This document shows positions 37,412 to 47,689 of a stretch of DNA of 64,000 nucleotides, one piece after another; position 1 is the stretch's first letter, and each line of letters starts with the position of its first letter. This stretch comes from Adenophora triphylla var. japonica (taxonomy: Eukaryota; Streptophyta; Magnoliopsida; Asterales; Campanulaceae), in contig JAFEMH010000738.1 in NCBI GenBank assembly GCA_022495995.1, positions 62,001 through 126,000 on the forward strand, read 5' to 3'. The notes beneath the pieces are model-generated. The model worked only from the letters and a program-made list of their open reading frames with translations, was not told where the DNA came from and did no database searches. The translations under genes were made by a program, and so were the position numbers.

Positions 37412-37722
37412 CTTTTAATATGTTCAACTTCTATTTTTATTACAAAAACGGTATCTCTTAAATTCCCCAATCATACACCGTTTAAATTCCCCTTCTCCCA
37501 CCAAGTCACTCCTTATCAAAATCTCATTTCAATTACACCCACTTCCTTTTCAAATCCTCCGTCACCCTTTCGAACAAGAGAAATTAAATGAAGTTTACAC
37601 TATTTTATATAAAATCAAAAGATTTTGAAGACATTAAGTTCGGATTTGAGTAGGTGTTGAATTTGAGGAAGGAGTGAAATATAATACAGATGTTTAAAAT
37701 GTCCTCGCTTTAAAAATACTTA
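37412..37722. other. AT-rich intergenic sequence
   Basis: No gene or clear repeat is seen between the gypsy LTR and the first Stowaway-like MITE. Confidence 0.4.
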
Positions 37723-38002
37723 CTCCCTCCGTCCCATCCGAATTTGGACAAAGTTACTTTACACGGAGATTAAGAAATAACAATAAGATAATAAAAATGT
37801 GTGGTAGAAAATGAAGAGAGAGAATGAGTGGAGTTAATAGTGGTTAGTTGAATAAATTGTATGGTGAAGAATGAGTGGAGTTAATGAGTGAGTGGGGTAT
37901 GCCCATTTTTTTATTATTATAAACTTTCCTTTTTGGGTTGTCCAAATTCGGATGGGACGCCCAAAAAGGAAATTTGTCCAAATTCGAGTGGGACGGAGGG
38001 AG
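37723..38002. mobile_element. Stowaway-like MITE, 280 bp
   Basis: Terminal inverted repeats CTCCCTCCGTCCCA / GGGACGGAGGGAG, flanked by TA at 37721-37722 and 38003-38004. The TA duplication and CTCCCTCCGT ends are characteristic of Stowaway (Tc1/mariner) MITEs. It sits in the promoter region of the LRR gene. Confidence 0.93.
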
Positions 38003-38061
38003 TATTCATTTGTACGAGTATATGAGAAGCGTACCTAAATTACTTTTTCAATTCATAAGTA

Positions 38062-38396
38062 CTCCCTCCGTCCCACCAATTGCTTCACCCTTTTTCTTCG
38101 GGCATGAGAATTATGGTAATGGGAGGGAAAAAATATTGTGAGTGTAATTTGAAAATCCTTCAGCATGGGAATTATGGTAATGGGAGGGAAAAAATATTGT
38201 GAGTGTAATTTGAAAATAGAAGAGAGAATTAGTAGAGGGAATAGTGAATTTGAAAAGTGTTGTGAGTGTAATAGTGTTTTAGGAGAGAGAATGAGTGGAG
38301 AGAATAGTGAAGATTTTTTGTCAAAAAAGAAAGGTGAAGCTTTTAACGGGATGCCCTTTTGGGTAATTAGTGAAGTTTTTATTGGGGCGGAGGGAG
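38062..38396. mobile_element. Stowaway-like MITE, 335 bp, with internal duplication
   Basis: CTCCCTCCGTCCCACC at the left and GGGGCGGAGGGAG at the right, TA duplication at 38060-38061 and 38397-38398. A 61-bp stretch (around GAATTATGGTAATGGGAGGG) is tandemly doubled at about 38107 and 38168. Confidence 0.92.
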
Positions 38397-38623
38397 TATA
38401 ATTCATCGCGTACAAGTAAAACACAAATCTAATTCAAGAACTCCGAATCCGATTCCTAAATTTTCCACATCCTCTTTCCCTTTCGTAGCACATGGAATAA
38501 ATCCCAAAGATTTTATTTTTCTCTCTTAATTAAGTTAACGTAATCTCAAGTGATTACCAAATCCGATTTATACAATAAATATAAATAAATAAATAAATAA
38601 ATTATTTGCACCGTTCGTCTCTC

Positions 38624-38631
38624 CTATAAAT
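38624..38631 (+). promoter_or_regulatory. Putative TATA box of the LRR gene
   Basis: CTATAAAT lies about 30 bp before a CT-rich stretch that looks like a transcription start. It is followed by an untranslated exon ending near 38836 (AAGAG/GTTTGA). The distance to the start codon at 40618 implies a long 5' UTR intron (about 38837-40241, acceptor CTTCTCAG). Confidence 0.45.
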
Positions 38632-39430
38632 CTTACCCGACCAATTTCAGGTTTCATCACAATCCAACCCTTTTATTCTTTCATGTTCATCTCTTACTTT
38701 CAAGAAGAAAATAAAAAGAAAACCCAGATTATCCCCTTTGTGTTTTTTAAATCAATTTTCCAGCATTAGAGGAGAGGAGCAAGAAAGGGCTTATCTTTCC
38801 TTCTTGTGTTGAAGGTTACAATCTGGCTTATAAGAGGTTTGAATATTTAATTGTTTATTTATTTTGATTTTGTGGAATTATTCTTGTTTGTAGATTTATT
38901 TTTCTGGGATTTCGTTGTTTTTTATGTTTTGTTCATATGAAGATCTTAGAATGGCTATCTCTTGTTTAATTAATGATTGTTTCTGGGTTTGTTTATCTTC
39001 GTTGAATTTTTTATATTGTATTTTTTAATTATTTTTTCGATTGTTGATTTAAGTTTAAGCTTTAAATGTTGTGTTTCAAGAACATCTGATTTGTTAGCTT
39101 CATTGCTAAGCTGTATTTTGATTGGGATATTTTAATTGCTGGATTATATGGGATTGGTAGAAGTTTCTTATCTTGATTGAATTAGACTTGAATATGAATC
39201 AAATAATGATTGGATTTTATGGATTGGGATATAGAAGGAATATAGATAGTTTTATTTGTTTGAATGATTGGACAGACACTTTTTCTTGTAACCATGATCT
39301 TGCTACCACGAGCACCTGGGATTTTTTATTTTTTTTTGGGGGAGGGGGGGGGTAGAACTGGAATTCGAGTAGAGTTAGTTAAATTTTGTAACTAAGGGAG
39401 CTCTGATAGTTTGATTTCAGTTGCAAAATA

Positions 39431-39681
39431 TTCCCTCCGTCCCTAAATGAATGTCCAGATTTCATTTAGGGACATTATGAAAATGTTCACCTTTCATACA
39501 ATGAAATGGCAAAAATGCATAAATATTCTTGTTATCTACTTTCTAAACATTTAGTTTTGCAAGTATAAATGACTAGGAAAAAAAATTGAAACAGAACATT
39601 CAGGGACATTTTTTTTCACAAGGACATTCATTTTGGGACAATATTTCTTGAAAATGGACATTTGTTTAGGGGCAGAGGGAG
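39431..39681. mobile_element. Stowaway-like MITE in the 5' UTR intron
   Basis: Ends TTCCCTCCGTCCC / GGGGCAGAGGGAG with TA at 39429-39430 and 39682-39683. 251 bp. Confidence 0.85.
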
Positions 39682-40617
39682 TATGGTTTTTGTCTCTGAA
39701 ACTGCGAATGAGCAATGACCGGTCTTCTTCAAGTTCTTGATGATGCAAAGCAAGCAACAGTCATCTTTAACTAAGAGAAAATAAACTACTGTCTGACTCT
39801 GAGCAATGGTTTGGTTACCATTCTATCTCTCCCGAATAAACATGATATACATGTAAGCTTAAAAAAGTTGTTTACAGTTAGTGGAAAAAAAATTAGGTGT
39901 GAAAGTGTTAATTCTCTGGCCTCATTTTGTTTTTTCTCGTCTTTTTATTTTTTTATTTTCAAAGGTCATCTATTAAAGCCTAAGATTTACTTTCCTTTTG
40001 CTTTAAATTTGTTGATGGAGGACACAAAGCAAGTGTATGGCATAGATCCCTTGGTGTTTTGGACTTTGTTTTTGTTTTGTTTAATATGTTTAACTTTCTT
40101 TTCCCTGTTTGATCCTGTATTAAATTTTGGTTTTGGGTTTGATTAATTCAAACCCAGTGCTACTAATAGCTTATAGTCCTAAGTGGATGTTCTTTTTATC
40201 ATGAAATTGATTTTTTTGTTTTCTTTTTCATCCCTTCTCAGGCGGTTGTCTCTTACGCATTTAAAAACTGGGCTCCGGAAGTTGCCCAAAACCTTCTTTT
40301 AGGCTGGCCGCTGCAACGACATCAAGTTATTCTCGCACCACTAAGTGGGTGTGGGGTGATAATAATGAGAGAGTGAGACTGCTATGTGTTTTGAGGAGAT
40401 CAAGATCATCGCATGTTTGGAAATTGTGCCGTGTTTCTGTCGGATTGTCACTTGACTACGGCTAAGGCCATCCGTCTCTAAACGCTAGATTGCCTTGTTA
40501 TTATGTAAAATCACCTTAAAAGTGCTAGTTTGAGCAATCTAGTTTTCTGTCAAACAGGTTTGATGTAGCAAAACAAGTAGGTATTGTGTGGATTAAACTC
40601 TGGTTAAATATACAAAG

Positions 40618-43600
40618 ATGGTTAGGTTCTCGTGCTTCCATTCTTCAGTTCACTCTCACAAACCCAAGGTAAAAAACCTTCTGTTGCTGTTTTTCTTCTG
40701 TTTTCTTTCTTAATTTACTCCCTCTATCCCCGAATGAATGTCCAAATTCAAGAAATTTTTGTCTCAAAATGAATGTCTTTTTTTGCAAAAATTGTCCCTA
40801 AACGCTTGTTTTACCAATTTTTTCGCTATTCATTTTATTATCATAAAACTAAATGTTTAGAAAGTGTATATTATGAATATTTCTGGATCTTTGCCATTAA
40901 AATGTATAATAAACACAAATTTTCTGAGTGTCCTCTAAAATGATATTTGGACAGTCAATTAGGGACGGAGGGAGTACAACTTATTCAATGGGTTACAACT
41001 TATATTGTTGACTTTGTATCGTGGTCTAACCAGAAAACAGTTCAGCTGTCTACTGAAGCAATGCAGAAGTTGTTAGAAGATCGTTCTCAAAACAAAGCAT
41101 TAAATGATTTCAATCTTTCACAAGGCAAAAATCCAGAAGATGCTCTCAGTAATAGTGTTGATAATAATGTCCCGAGCCCCTCATCAATTGAGAATGACTG
41201 GAAGTCGGAGGGATTTAAGAGCATTAACGATAATGCGAGTGATGTTGGGGTACAAAAGGGTGGACAAATGAGAAAGAGCCTGTCTTTGGGAAGTGGACTC
41301 GAATGGAAGGAAAGGGCTTCTGCTGATGACTCGGAAGATGGAAGCAATCAACGATATTCTTGTGGGTCCTATAATAATCCGGTTGGTGGCAATTATAAAA
41401 ATGCCATGCCCTCTGAGTCTCTTCAGGTGAGTTCTAATGTTGGTAATAATGAGTCCGTCTCTTCTGTTGGTGATCATCAACAATCTGATAGAGAAGGCGT
41501 TTGTGGAAACTCTGAGACACGATTTTCCGGCGAGGAGGGTGGTAATTTGTCTAGCAATCGTACACCTCCAAGTCCACCTCCGCCTGCCATTGTAAAGTCA
41601 AGCTCATGCACCCACCTAAGTACTTGTGGGGGTCGGTCTGCTTCTGCTTACCGGTTGCCTTCCTCGAGATCTTGTGACGACTTGAATGTTTTAGAATCAC
41701 GGATGAAGGATAATTCAATGAATGAATTTGTAGTGCAAAACCAAGAAAGAAATAATCAGTTAAATATTGACTCGAAAAATGGCGAACAAGAAAATGCTGC
41801 TGATGATAGTTATGATGCATGTTCAGCCAAAGACTGGATAGTACCCGTGCCGGATGAGTTAAACAAGGGCAAAAATGTCGATGATCATTCTTCTGTTTGT
41901 CCGTTGGAGGAGTTGCCTAGCAAGGATTTTAGGTTCAAAAGATTAGAGAAATGGGTTATGGATCTTCAGCATTGCAACCCTTTGGGAGAAATCGATTTCT
42001 CTACTTCTGATTCTCAGCTAGAAACTGATGAAATTGTCTTGGATGGTTTGGCGGCTTCAAAACTTGATGATAAGGCTACTCCTGGCATGGAAGCAGCAAA
42101 AAAGTATATATCATCTTTGACTGCTTCGACGACTACAGCACAGCTGGCAAATCTTGGCTTGGTTGTGATTCCATTTCTCAGTTCTTTTGTCAGCCTGAAA
42201 GCTCTTAATTTATCTGGAAATGCCATAGGTATTATTCTTCACTTCTGTTCCTACTTTTATTGCATAGCTTTGAACTTGTTATATGTTTAAACAGTTTGAT
42301 GTTAGGTGACTAAGAATATTCTTGTTTCTTCCAGTGAGGATAACAGCCGGTGCTCTTCCTCGAGGACTCCATTCGTTAAATTTGTCAAAGAACAATATTT
42401 CCACCATTGAAGGGTTACGCGAACTTACACGGCTTCGTGTTCTGGACCTCAGCTACAATCGGTTATTAAGAATTGGGCATGGTAAGCCTTGCCTAAAAGC
42501 CACTTATGTGATTCTTGATTACTTGATTTCAGTTTTTAGAACCTGTTTATGGTTTATAGTTTTTCAGAAACTAAAAATCTATGTTTGTGTTTGATTTAGT
42601 TTAGGAAAAATTGCAAACAAAATCACTGAACTATTCACTTTTTGTGAGTTTCACCACTAAATTAATTTTTGATGCAAACAACACATTGTACTATTATTTT
42701 TTTTTGCAATCCACAGTCACTATCACCAATGGGGTTAGTTTTTCACCGTTAAATGGTCATGTGCCATTGCATGTAACCTTTCTGTCTATCTCGAAATTCA
42801 TGGTTCTTGCATTCTTTTTCTTCTTGATTTGATGGTGGTGGTGTTGATTTGATGGTGTTGGTACATTACCAATTAACGAAAAAACTAATCTATCGAAAAA
42901 ACCCTAAACCCTAAATCTTATATTTTATTTTTAGACCAATCTTTCGAAAAAACCCTTTCTGATTTGATCACATGCGTTGGCACATTACCAATTAACGAAA
43001 AAACTAATCCCGTTAGTGATAGTGACTATGGATGCAAAAAATAAATAGTACAATGTGTTGTTTGCAACAAAAATTAGTTTAGTGGCGAAATACACGAAAA
43101 GTGAATAGTTCAGTGATTTTTTTTTTTGCAATTTTTTCCTTTAGTTTATATCCCACACACAATACCCATTATACCCTTCTTTATTACCCATCACAAAAAC
43201 TTTTGATAAACTGAATTAGGATTTCAGATAAACTGTAAACCACAAACCATAATCTATAGACCGTAAACTAGAAACTCAGCTGAAACCAAACAAGCATATA
43301 CTCCCTTCGTCCCGAAATAAATGTCCAATTTTTTTTCAAATTTGCTATTGATCAAGAGTAATTTGTTTTTTTGACATTCATTTTGGGACGAGGGAGTGCG
43401 TATTTCTTATGTAAGGTTGTTTTGTTTCCCTAATATATCTTCTGTTACTTTTCATGCTTTGAAAGGCTTGGCATCTTGCTCATCCTTGAAAGAATTGTAC
43501 TTGGCTGGAAACAAACTCAGCGACGTCGAAGGTCTCCATCGCCTCCTGAAACTCAACGTTCTTGATCTACGTTTCAACAAACTATCCACAACAAAATCCC

Positions 43601-44093
43601 TGGGCCAACTCGCAGCTAATTACAACTCCTTACAAGCCATAAGCCTAGAAGGAAACCCAGCCCAGAAGAATGTAGGAGACGAACAACTCAAGAAACATCT
43701 TCAAAGCCTCCTTCCCCATCTCACCTACTTCAACAGACATTCCATTAAAAGTGGGACCGGTACAAAGGATGCAGCAGATCGATCAGCTCGATTAGGGATT
43801 TCTGCACACCAGAATGATAGAGGGCTGAGATCGGATCTCAAGACTAAGAGAAAGGTAAATCATGCGGCTGTTGGTTCTTCTCACAAAATGGTGTCTACTT
43901 CTGGACATGGTCGTAAAATGCGGTCTCTCCAAAACCCTCGAGTGGCAGCCGCCATGGGCGGCTTCCTCCTAGTGGAATAAAGACAGCTAATCGTGGGCAG
44001 CAGTTTTATGATTGGGGCAGCAAACTTTTGAGCTTTCAGTCAGATCTTGCTATGAGAAGAAGTCGAAGCGAAGGAACATTGGGAGTTGTTTGA
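40618..44093 (+). CDS. Leucine-rich-repeat protein ('outer arm dynein light chain 1-like')
   Basis: Exons are 40618-40668, 41034-42228, 42335-42481 and 43466-44093, all with GT/AG borders. The N-terminus MVRFSCFHSSVHSHKPK joins KTVQLSTEAMQKLLED across intron 1. This start is typical of the plant family often annotated as outer arm dynein light chain 1. A long Ser/Asn/Asp-rich, probably disordered region (residues about 40-370) follows. SDS22-type LRRs come next: LKALNLSGNAI, LHSLNLSKNNIS, LRVLDLSYNRL, LKELYLAGNKL, LNVLDLRFNKL and LQAISLEGNP. Read literally the frame ends at 43980 (635 aa), but conserved-looking tail NRGQQFYDWGSKLLSF...GTLGVV continues in the next frame to TGA 44091-44093. A one-base loss in the A/C run near 43931-43937 explains this. 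Plants lack dynein arms, so the role is unknown. Protein interaction is likely. Confidence 0.88.
40718..40974. mobile_element. Stowaway-like MITE in coding intron 1
   Basis: Ends CTCCCTCTATCCCCG / GGGACGGAGGGAG, TA at 40716-40717 and 40975-40976, 257 bp. It leaves only about 57 bp to the acceptor of exon 2. Confidence 0.9.
42604..43139. mobile_element. Mutator-type TIR element in intron 3, 536 bp
   Basis: A perfect 9-bp target duplication TTTAGTTTA (42595-42603 and 43140-43148) flanks long inverted repeats starting GGAAAAATTGCAAA and extending more than 100 bp (ATCACTGAACTATTCACTTTT on both arms in opposite sense). A 9-bp duplication with long TIRs is the hallmark of Mutator-like elements. 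No transposase is present. Confidence 0.92.
43301..43396. mobile_element. Short Stowaway-like MITE, 96 bp
   Basis: CTCCCTTCGTCCCG at the left and GGGACGAGGGAG at the right, TA at 43299-43300 and TG at 43397-43398. It lies about 70 bp before the acceptor of exon 4. Confidence 0.8.
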
Positions 44094-45383
44094 GATCGTG
44101 ATTGGGTGATTCTACTCTCTATACATTTCGGTTATCTGGACTTACAAGGTGTGATTTATTTATTTTTTCTAATTTATTTTAATTTTCTGTTTTTTGTTTG
44201 TTGGAGAACTTTCTTCATTGTTTCAGCTTGAATTGTGTTTGTGAGAATGAAATGGTTTATGTTTCAACTTTCTAATGTCCATTTTGGCGTGATTACGTTT
44301 GATAGTTAAATAATTGTTCAAATAATCACCTACTTCGTCCTTTACCAAAATAAATATTTAAAAGAAATTTCAATTTTTTCTCGATCAAGAGCAAAATTTG
44401 AATTTTTTTTTTTTTTTGGGAATTTGACGGACGGAGAAATAATTTTTGGAGGTTGTATGTACTGTATTAGATATACAGACATGTTAAGCACTTCTTTAAA
44501 TGTTTTATGCCATGTTTATGTGTCTTAATATGTCTGAAACTGCTGATGCTGATACTGATTATTTGCCACAGCAGGCGCCGCAACAACGTTTCAGATCAGA
44601 CCTCCCCCTGTTTTAACATCCAATGTTGAACATGAGTCTAGTAAATCTCGATATTTGATTTAAAACTAAGGGAAAGCAGGGGATGTGATGGGATCTGTAC
44701 TGCTTGCTCACTGCAGCGCAACAGTGGTTCCAATATTACTATTATTTTTCTAGCTTGAATTTACTTTTTTTTCTATAGTATTAAGTAGTGTAAAGTCTGT
44801 AAAACTTCAGAGTTAATTTTGGAAATTCAGAAAGTTCATAAATAATGGTAAGTCTATATAATTAGCATACTTGAAGCAGGAATTTTGTACAATAGAGTAT
44901 CATAGGTCTACAATGCAATGTACAAGTATTTTGTGTGTTTAAAGTTGTTTTCATATTCTTCAATATCATTGTGCATATAGAGTGCTAATCTTGAATGTAA
45001 ATTATTATTTGGTCAATTACTTTTATAAAAATTGAAAGCATTGGGTAGCAGTCCAAGTCATAACCATATCGGGAATTGACAAAAATTGTCTATAACATAA
45101 TATAAAAATTTTGAGCCACTTTCCTTAAAACCAACTGATTTTTCCCTTGGAACCAACTCATTTTAAGGTGGGGCTATGGAGTATGGACTCTAAAACCCAT
45201 TGGTGATATAACAAATTCATAAAAGCCCATGCAAGATGCAAAATTTCACAGATTCACGCTTACATATTACCCGTGTCCGTCGCTATTATACCCAAATATA
45301 TAGACTAAAATTACTCTTATACCTAGATATAAAAGTGTTTTTTTTTTTTGCAAATTTTTATACCTTCTCTTAAAAATAATAAA
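44094..45383. other. 3' UTR and intergenic sequence
   Basis: The LRR gene 3' UTR probably extends several hundred bases. A possible 3' UTR intron ends near 44573 (CCACAGCAG). A degenerate MITE-like stretch lies near 44330-44447. No further gene is seen. Confidence 0.4.
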
Positions 45384-46015
45384 AACGTCTCATATTTTAT
45401 TAAGCAATACGCTCCTATACCCAAAGACATAAAATTACTCTTATAACTAGGTTTTGGGTTTTTATGGAATTATTTCTTTAAGGGGAACATCATACTTTAT
45501 CATGGTATTAGAGCAGGCCCATTACACGTACATGTCAACGACTCACGATTTTCCTTCGAGCCACCCGATTAATAAGTTCATGTTGTAAGCCTTGACAAAC
45601 CTCGGCTACACATGAGGGGGCATGTTAGAGACATTATCCCATATTGGAAATTGATATACGCTGCCTATAACATATACTTCCTCCGACCCATTACAAATCA
45701 CACACTTTCCTTTTTGGGCGTCCCACTACAAATCACACTTCCTAAAATGGCAAAGAATCTTTACTATTTCCTCCACTCATTCTCTCTCCTACATTATTTT
45801 AATACTCACAACACCGTTATAATTTACTATTTCCTCCACTCATTCTCTCTCCTATTTTACTTTTACACTCACAACATTTATATCATTATTTTTTTTCTTA
45901 ATCCACGCGTGTACAGTAACTGTATGAATTGTAATGGAACGGAGGGAGTAAATTTTATGAGTCACTCCCTTTAAAATCAATCATCAATTTTAAAGTAAAA
46001 CCTCATACTTTATCA
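45384..46015 (+). mobile_element. TRIM-like miniature LTR retrotransposon
   Basis: TGGTATTAGAGC at 45503-45514 resembles the copia PBS. It directly follows a sequence ending CATACTTTATCA. Only about 110 bp later GAGGGGGCA (45614-45622) forms a polypurine tract, followed by TGTTAGAGACATTATCCCA at 45623. That 3' LTR-like segment ends with the same CATACTTTATCA at about 46004-46015 once the nested MITE (45677-45948) is removed. This gives LTRs near 120 bp and no coding space. The 5' LTR start is uncertain and arm similarity away from the end is weak. Confidence 0.5.
45677..45948. mobile_element. Stowaway-like MITE, 272 bp
   Basis: CTTCCTCCGACCCA / GGAACGGAGGGAG with TA at 45675-45676 and 45949-45950. 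Inserted in the TRIM-like 3' LTR. Confidence 0.85.
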
Positions 46016-46081
46016 ATAACTGTGTGACAATTCTGCAAAGAGATCATATAGACACTGATATTGAGCCTTGTGTTTTACCAT

Positions 46082-46173
46082 CTCCCCGTCCCAAAATTAA
46101 TGACCTTTTTATGAACATTTATTTTGGGGCCGAGAAAAATCAAAAATGAAGATCCACTTTAGGAAGGAGAGAG
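46082..46173. mobile_element. Degenerate short Stowaway-like MITE
   Basis: CTCCCCGTCCCAAAA at the left and AGGAAGGAGAGAG at the right. The ends are decayed and no clean TA pair is seen. Confidence 0.35.
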
Positions 46174-46221
46174 TAACTCTTAAGCCTTTGCATTTTGTTG
46201 GTTTGAAAGCTCCGTAGGATG

Positions 46222-46345
46222 GGCCGATGAGCCTTTGGCTTGGCCCTTGCCTTCTTTTTTTCGAGATTGTCAAGGGTTCGAATCTTCTCCCCTAAGTTGT
46301 ATTTAAAAAGTTGTCATTTGAAAAAAAGAAAGAAGATAAAGCCAT
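46222..46345 (+). mobile_element. Probable SINE
   Basis: A tRNA-like head with GAGCCTTTGGCTTGGCCC is followed by GGTTCGAATC, which fits the pol III B box. The element ends in an A-rich tail near 46320-46335. GTAGGATG occurs at both borders (46214-46221 and 46346-46353), a plausible target duplication. Confidence 0.6.
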
Positions 46346-46401
46346 GTAGGATGAACTAATACAATTAATGAATTATGGAAAATCAGTAATGCTAGAAAAT
46401 A

Positions 46402-46677
46402 CTCCCTCCGTCCCGGTTCACTTGGCACCAACTTTTTGGGTGTAGGAATTAAGGAAAAGTGATGTAAGAAAGAGAAAAAGTTAAATGTTGTGAGTATGAA
46501 GAATTAAATAGGAGAGAGAATGAGTGGGAGGAATAGTTAGGAGAGAGAATGTTGTGAGTGTAAAAGTGAAGTAGGAGAGAGAATGAGTGGAGGGAATAGT
46601 GAATATTCTTTTCCATTTTTAGCAGTTTTGACGACCCAAAATAGAAATTAGTGCCAAGTGAAGTGGGACGGAGGGAG
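46402..46677. mobile_element. Stowaway-like MITE, 276 bp
   Basis: CTCCCTCCGTCCCGGTTCAC / GTGAAGTGGGACGGAGGGAG ends, TA at 46400-46401 and 46678-46679. Same subfamily as 53284-53566. Confidence 0.93.
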
Positions 46678-46859
46678 TATGCAGCTACCCTACAGAAGAA
46701 GAAGGGAAATTTCAAAACAAGAAATATACATTCATCAATTAAGTTACTTTATAAACATATCAAAACACTTTTAACAAGTGTTGAAAGTGCTTATTTGAGT
46801 GTTGAAATCTGTCAAATATATATAAGCATTCAAAATGCACTTAGCATGAGTGTTAATAA

Positions 46860-47686
46860 GAGTATCCACAATGGGAGGTTTTTGGGAGGTTTTTGTTTTT
46901 ATGAAAAAGCTCTCTAAAGTTTTTTGTTATTGTGGAGCAAGTTGAAAAGCTCTTTACTAAGGAGCAACTCCTTCTACAAAGAGCTCTCTCAAGAAGCTCT
47001 TTCCATTAATTTTGACCACTTTCTCATATTGATCATTAAATATTATAGAAAAATGCTAGAACAAAAGTTTAATGTTGTTGAATTTGGGGGAACAAAAAAG
47101 TTGATAAAAAAGTTCTATTATTGTGAAAAAAGTTTGAAAGTTTTTATTATTGAATTGTAAATGATGTGGCATATTGAAATTACAAAAAAGCTATGAAAAA
47201 ACACAAAATCTGGGGAGAAACGCGTTTCTCCGTCGCTTATGGAGAAACGGGGCTTGTTATGTCGCGCGACATACATAGCCACAAAAACTGGATATCACTT
47301 CATCAGCTTCTGGATATCCGTAGTTTTCGGAAGGATATCCAGAAGCTTTGAAAAGGATATCCAGAAGCTTTGTAAAGGACATCAAGAAATCAAATATTTT
47401 TTCTGGATATCCTTTACAAAGCTTCTGGATATCCATTTCAAAGCTTTTCTGATATCCGTAGTTGAAGCGATATCCGTAAAAAATACTTGGTTTCTGATAT
47501 CTCTTTACAAAGCTTCTGGATATCAATTTCAAAGCTTCTGGATATCCAGAAGCTTTGTAAATGATATCCAGAAACTGGCTACTTATGTCGCGCGACATAA
47601 TAAGCCCCGTTTCTCCATACGCGACAGAGAAATGCGTTTCTCCCCAGACGCACTCATGAAAAAAGCTCTTACCATTGTGGATGTTC
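46860..47686. mobile_element. PIF/Harbinger-like non-autonomous element, 827 bp
   Basis: Termini GAGTATCCACAATGG and CCATTGTGGATGTTC are inverted repeats with two mismatches. TAA flanks both sides (46857-46859 and 47687-47689), the 3-bp duplication expected for PIF/Harbinger. No transposase frame is present. The right half holds a compact foldback block (47210-47648) with GATATC palindromes and two copies of the 30-bp palindrome found in the copia LTRs. Confidence 0.85.
47210..47648. repeat. Foldback block with nested palindromes
   Basis: Arms of about 71 bp (47210-47280 and 47577-47648) are inverted copies: CTGGGGAGAAACGCGTTTCT on the left mirrors GCGTTTCTCCCCAG on the right. Each arm ends in a palindrome with core TATGTCGCGCGACATA (47251-47280, 47577-47606). 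Between them the words CTTCTGGATATCC and GGATATCCAGAAG alternate in both orientations about ten times, including the self-complementary AGCTTCTGGATATCCAGAAG. Confidence 0.92.
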
Positions 47687-47689
47687 TAA

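Noticed and set aside
40947..41033. A possible protein start at 40947 upstream of exon 2 of the LRR gene.
   Set aside because: The codon is TTG within the end of a Stowaway MITE, and a well-matched N-terminal exon with MVRFSC exists at 40618. The stretch is intron.
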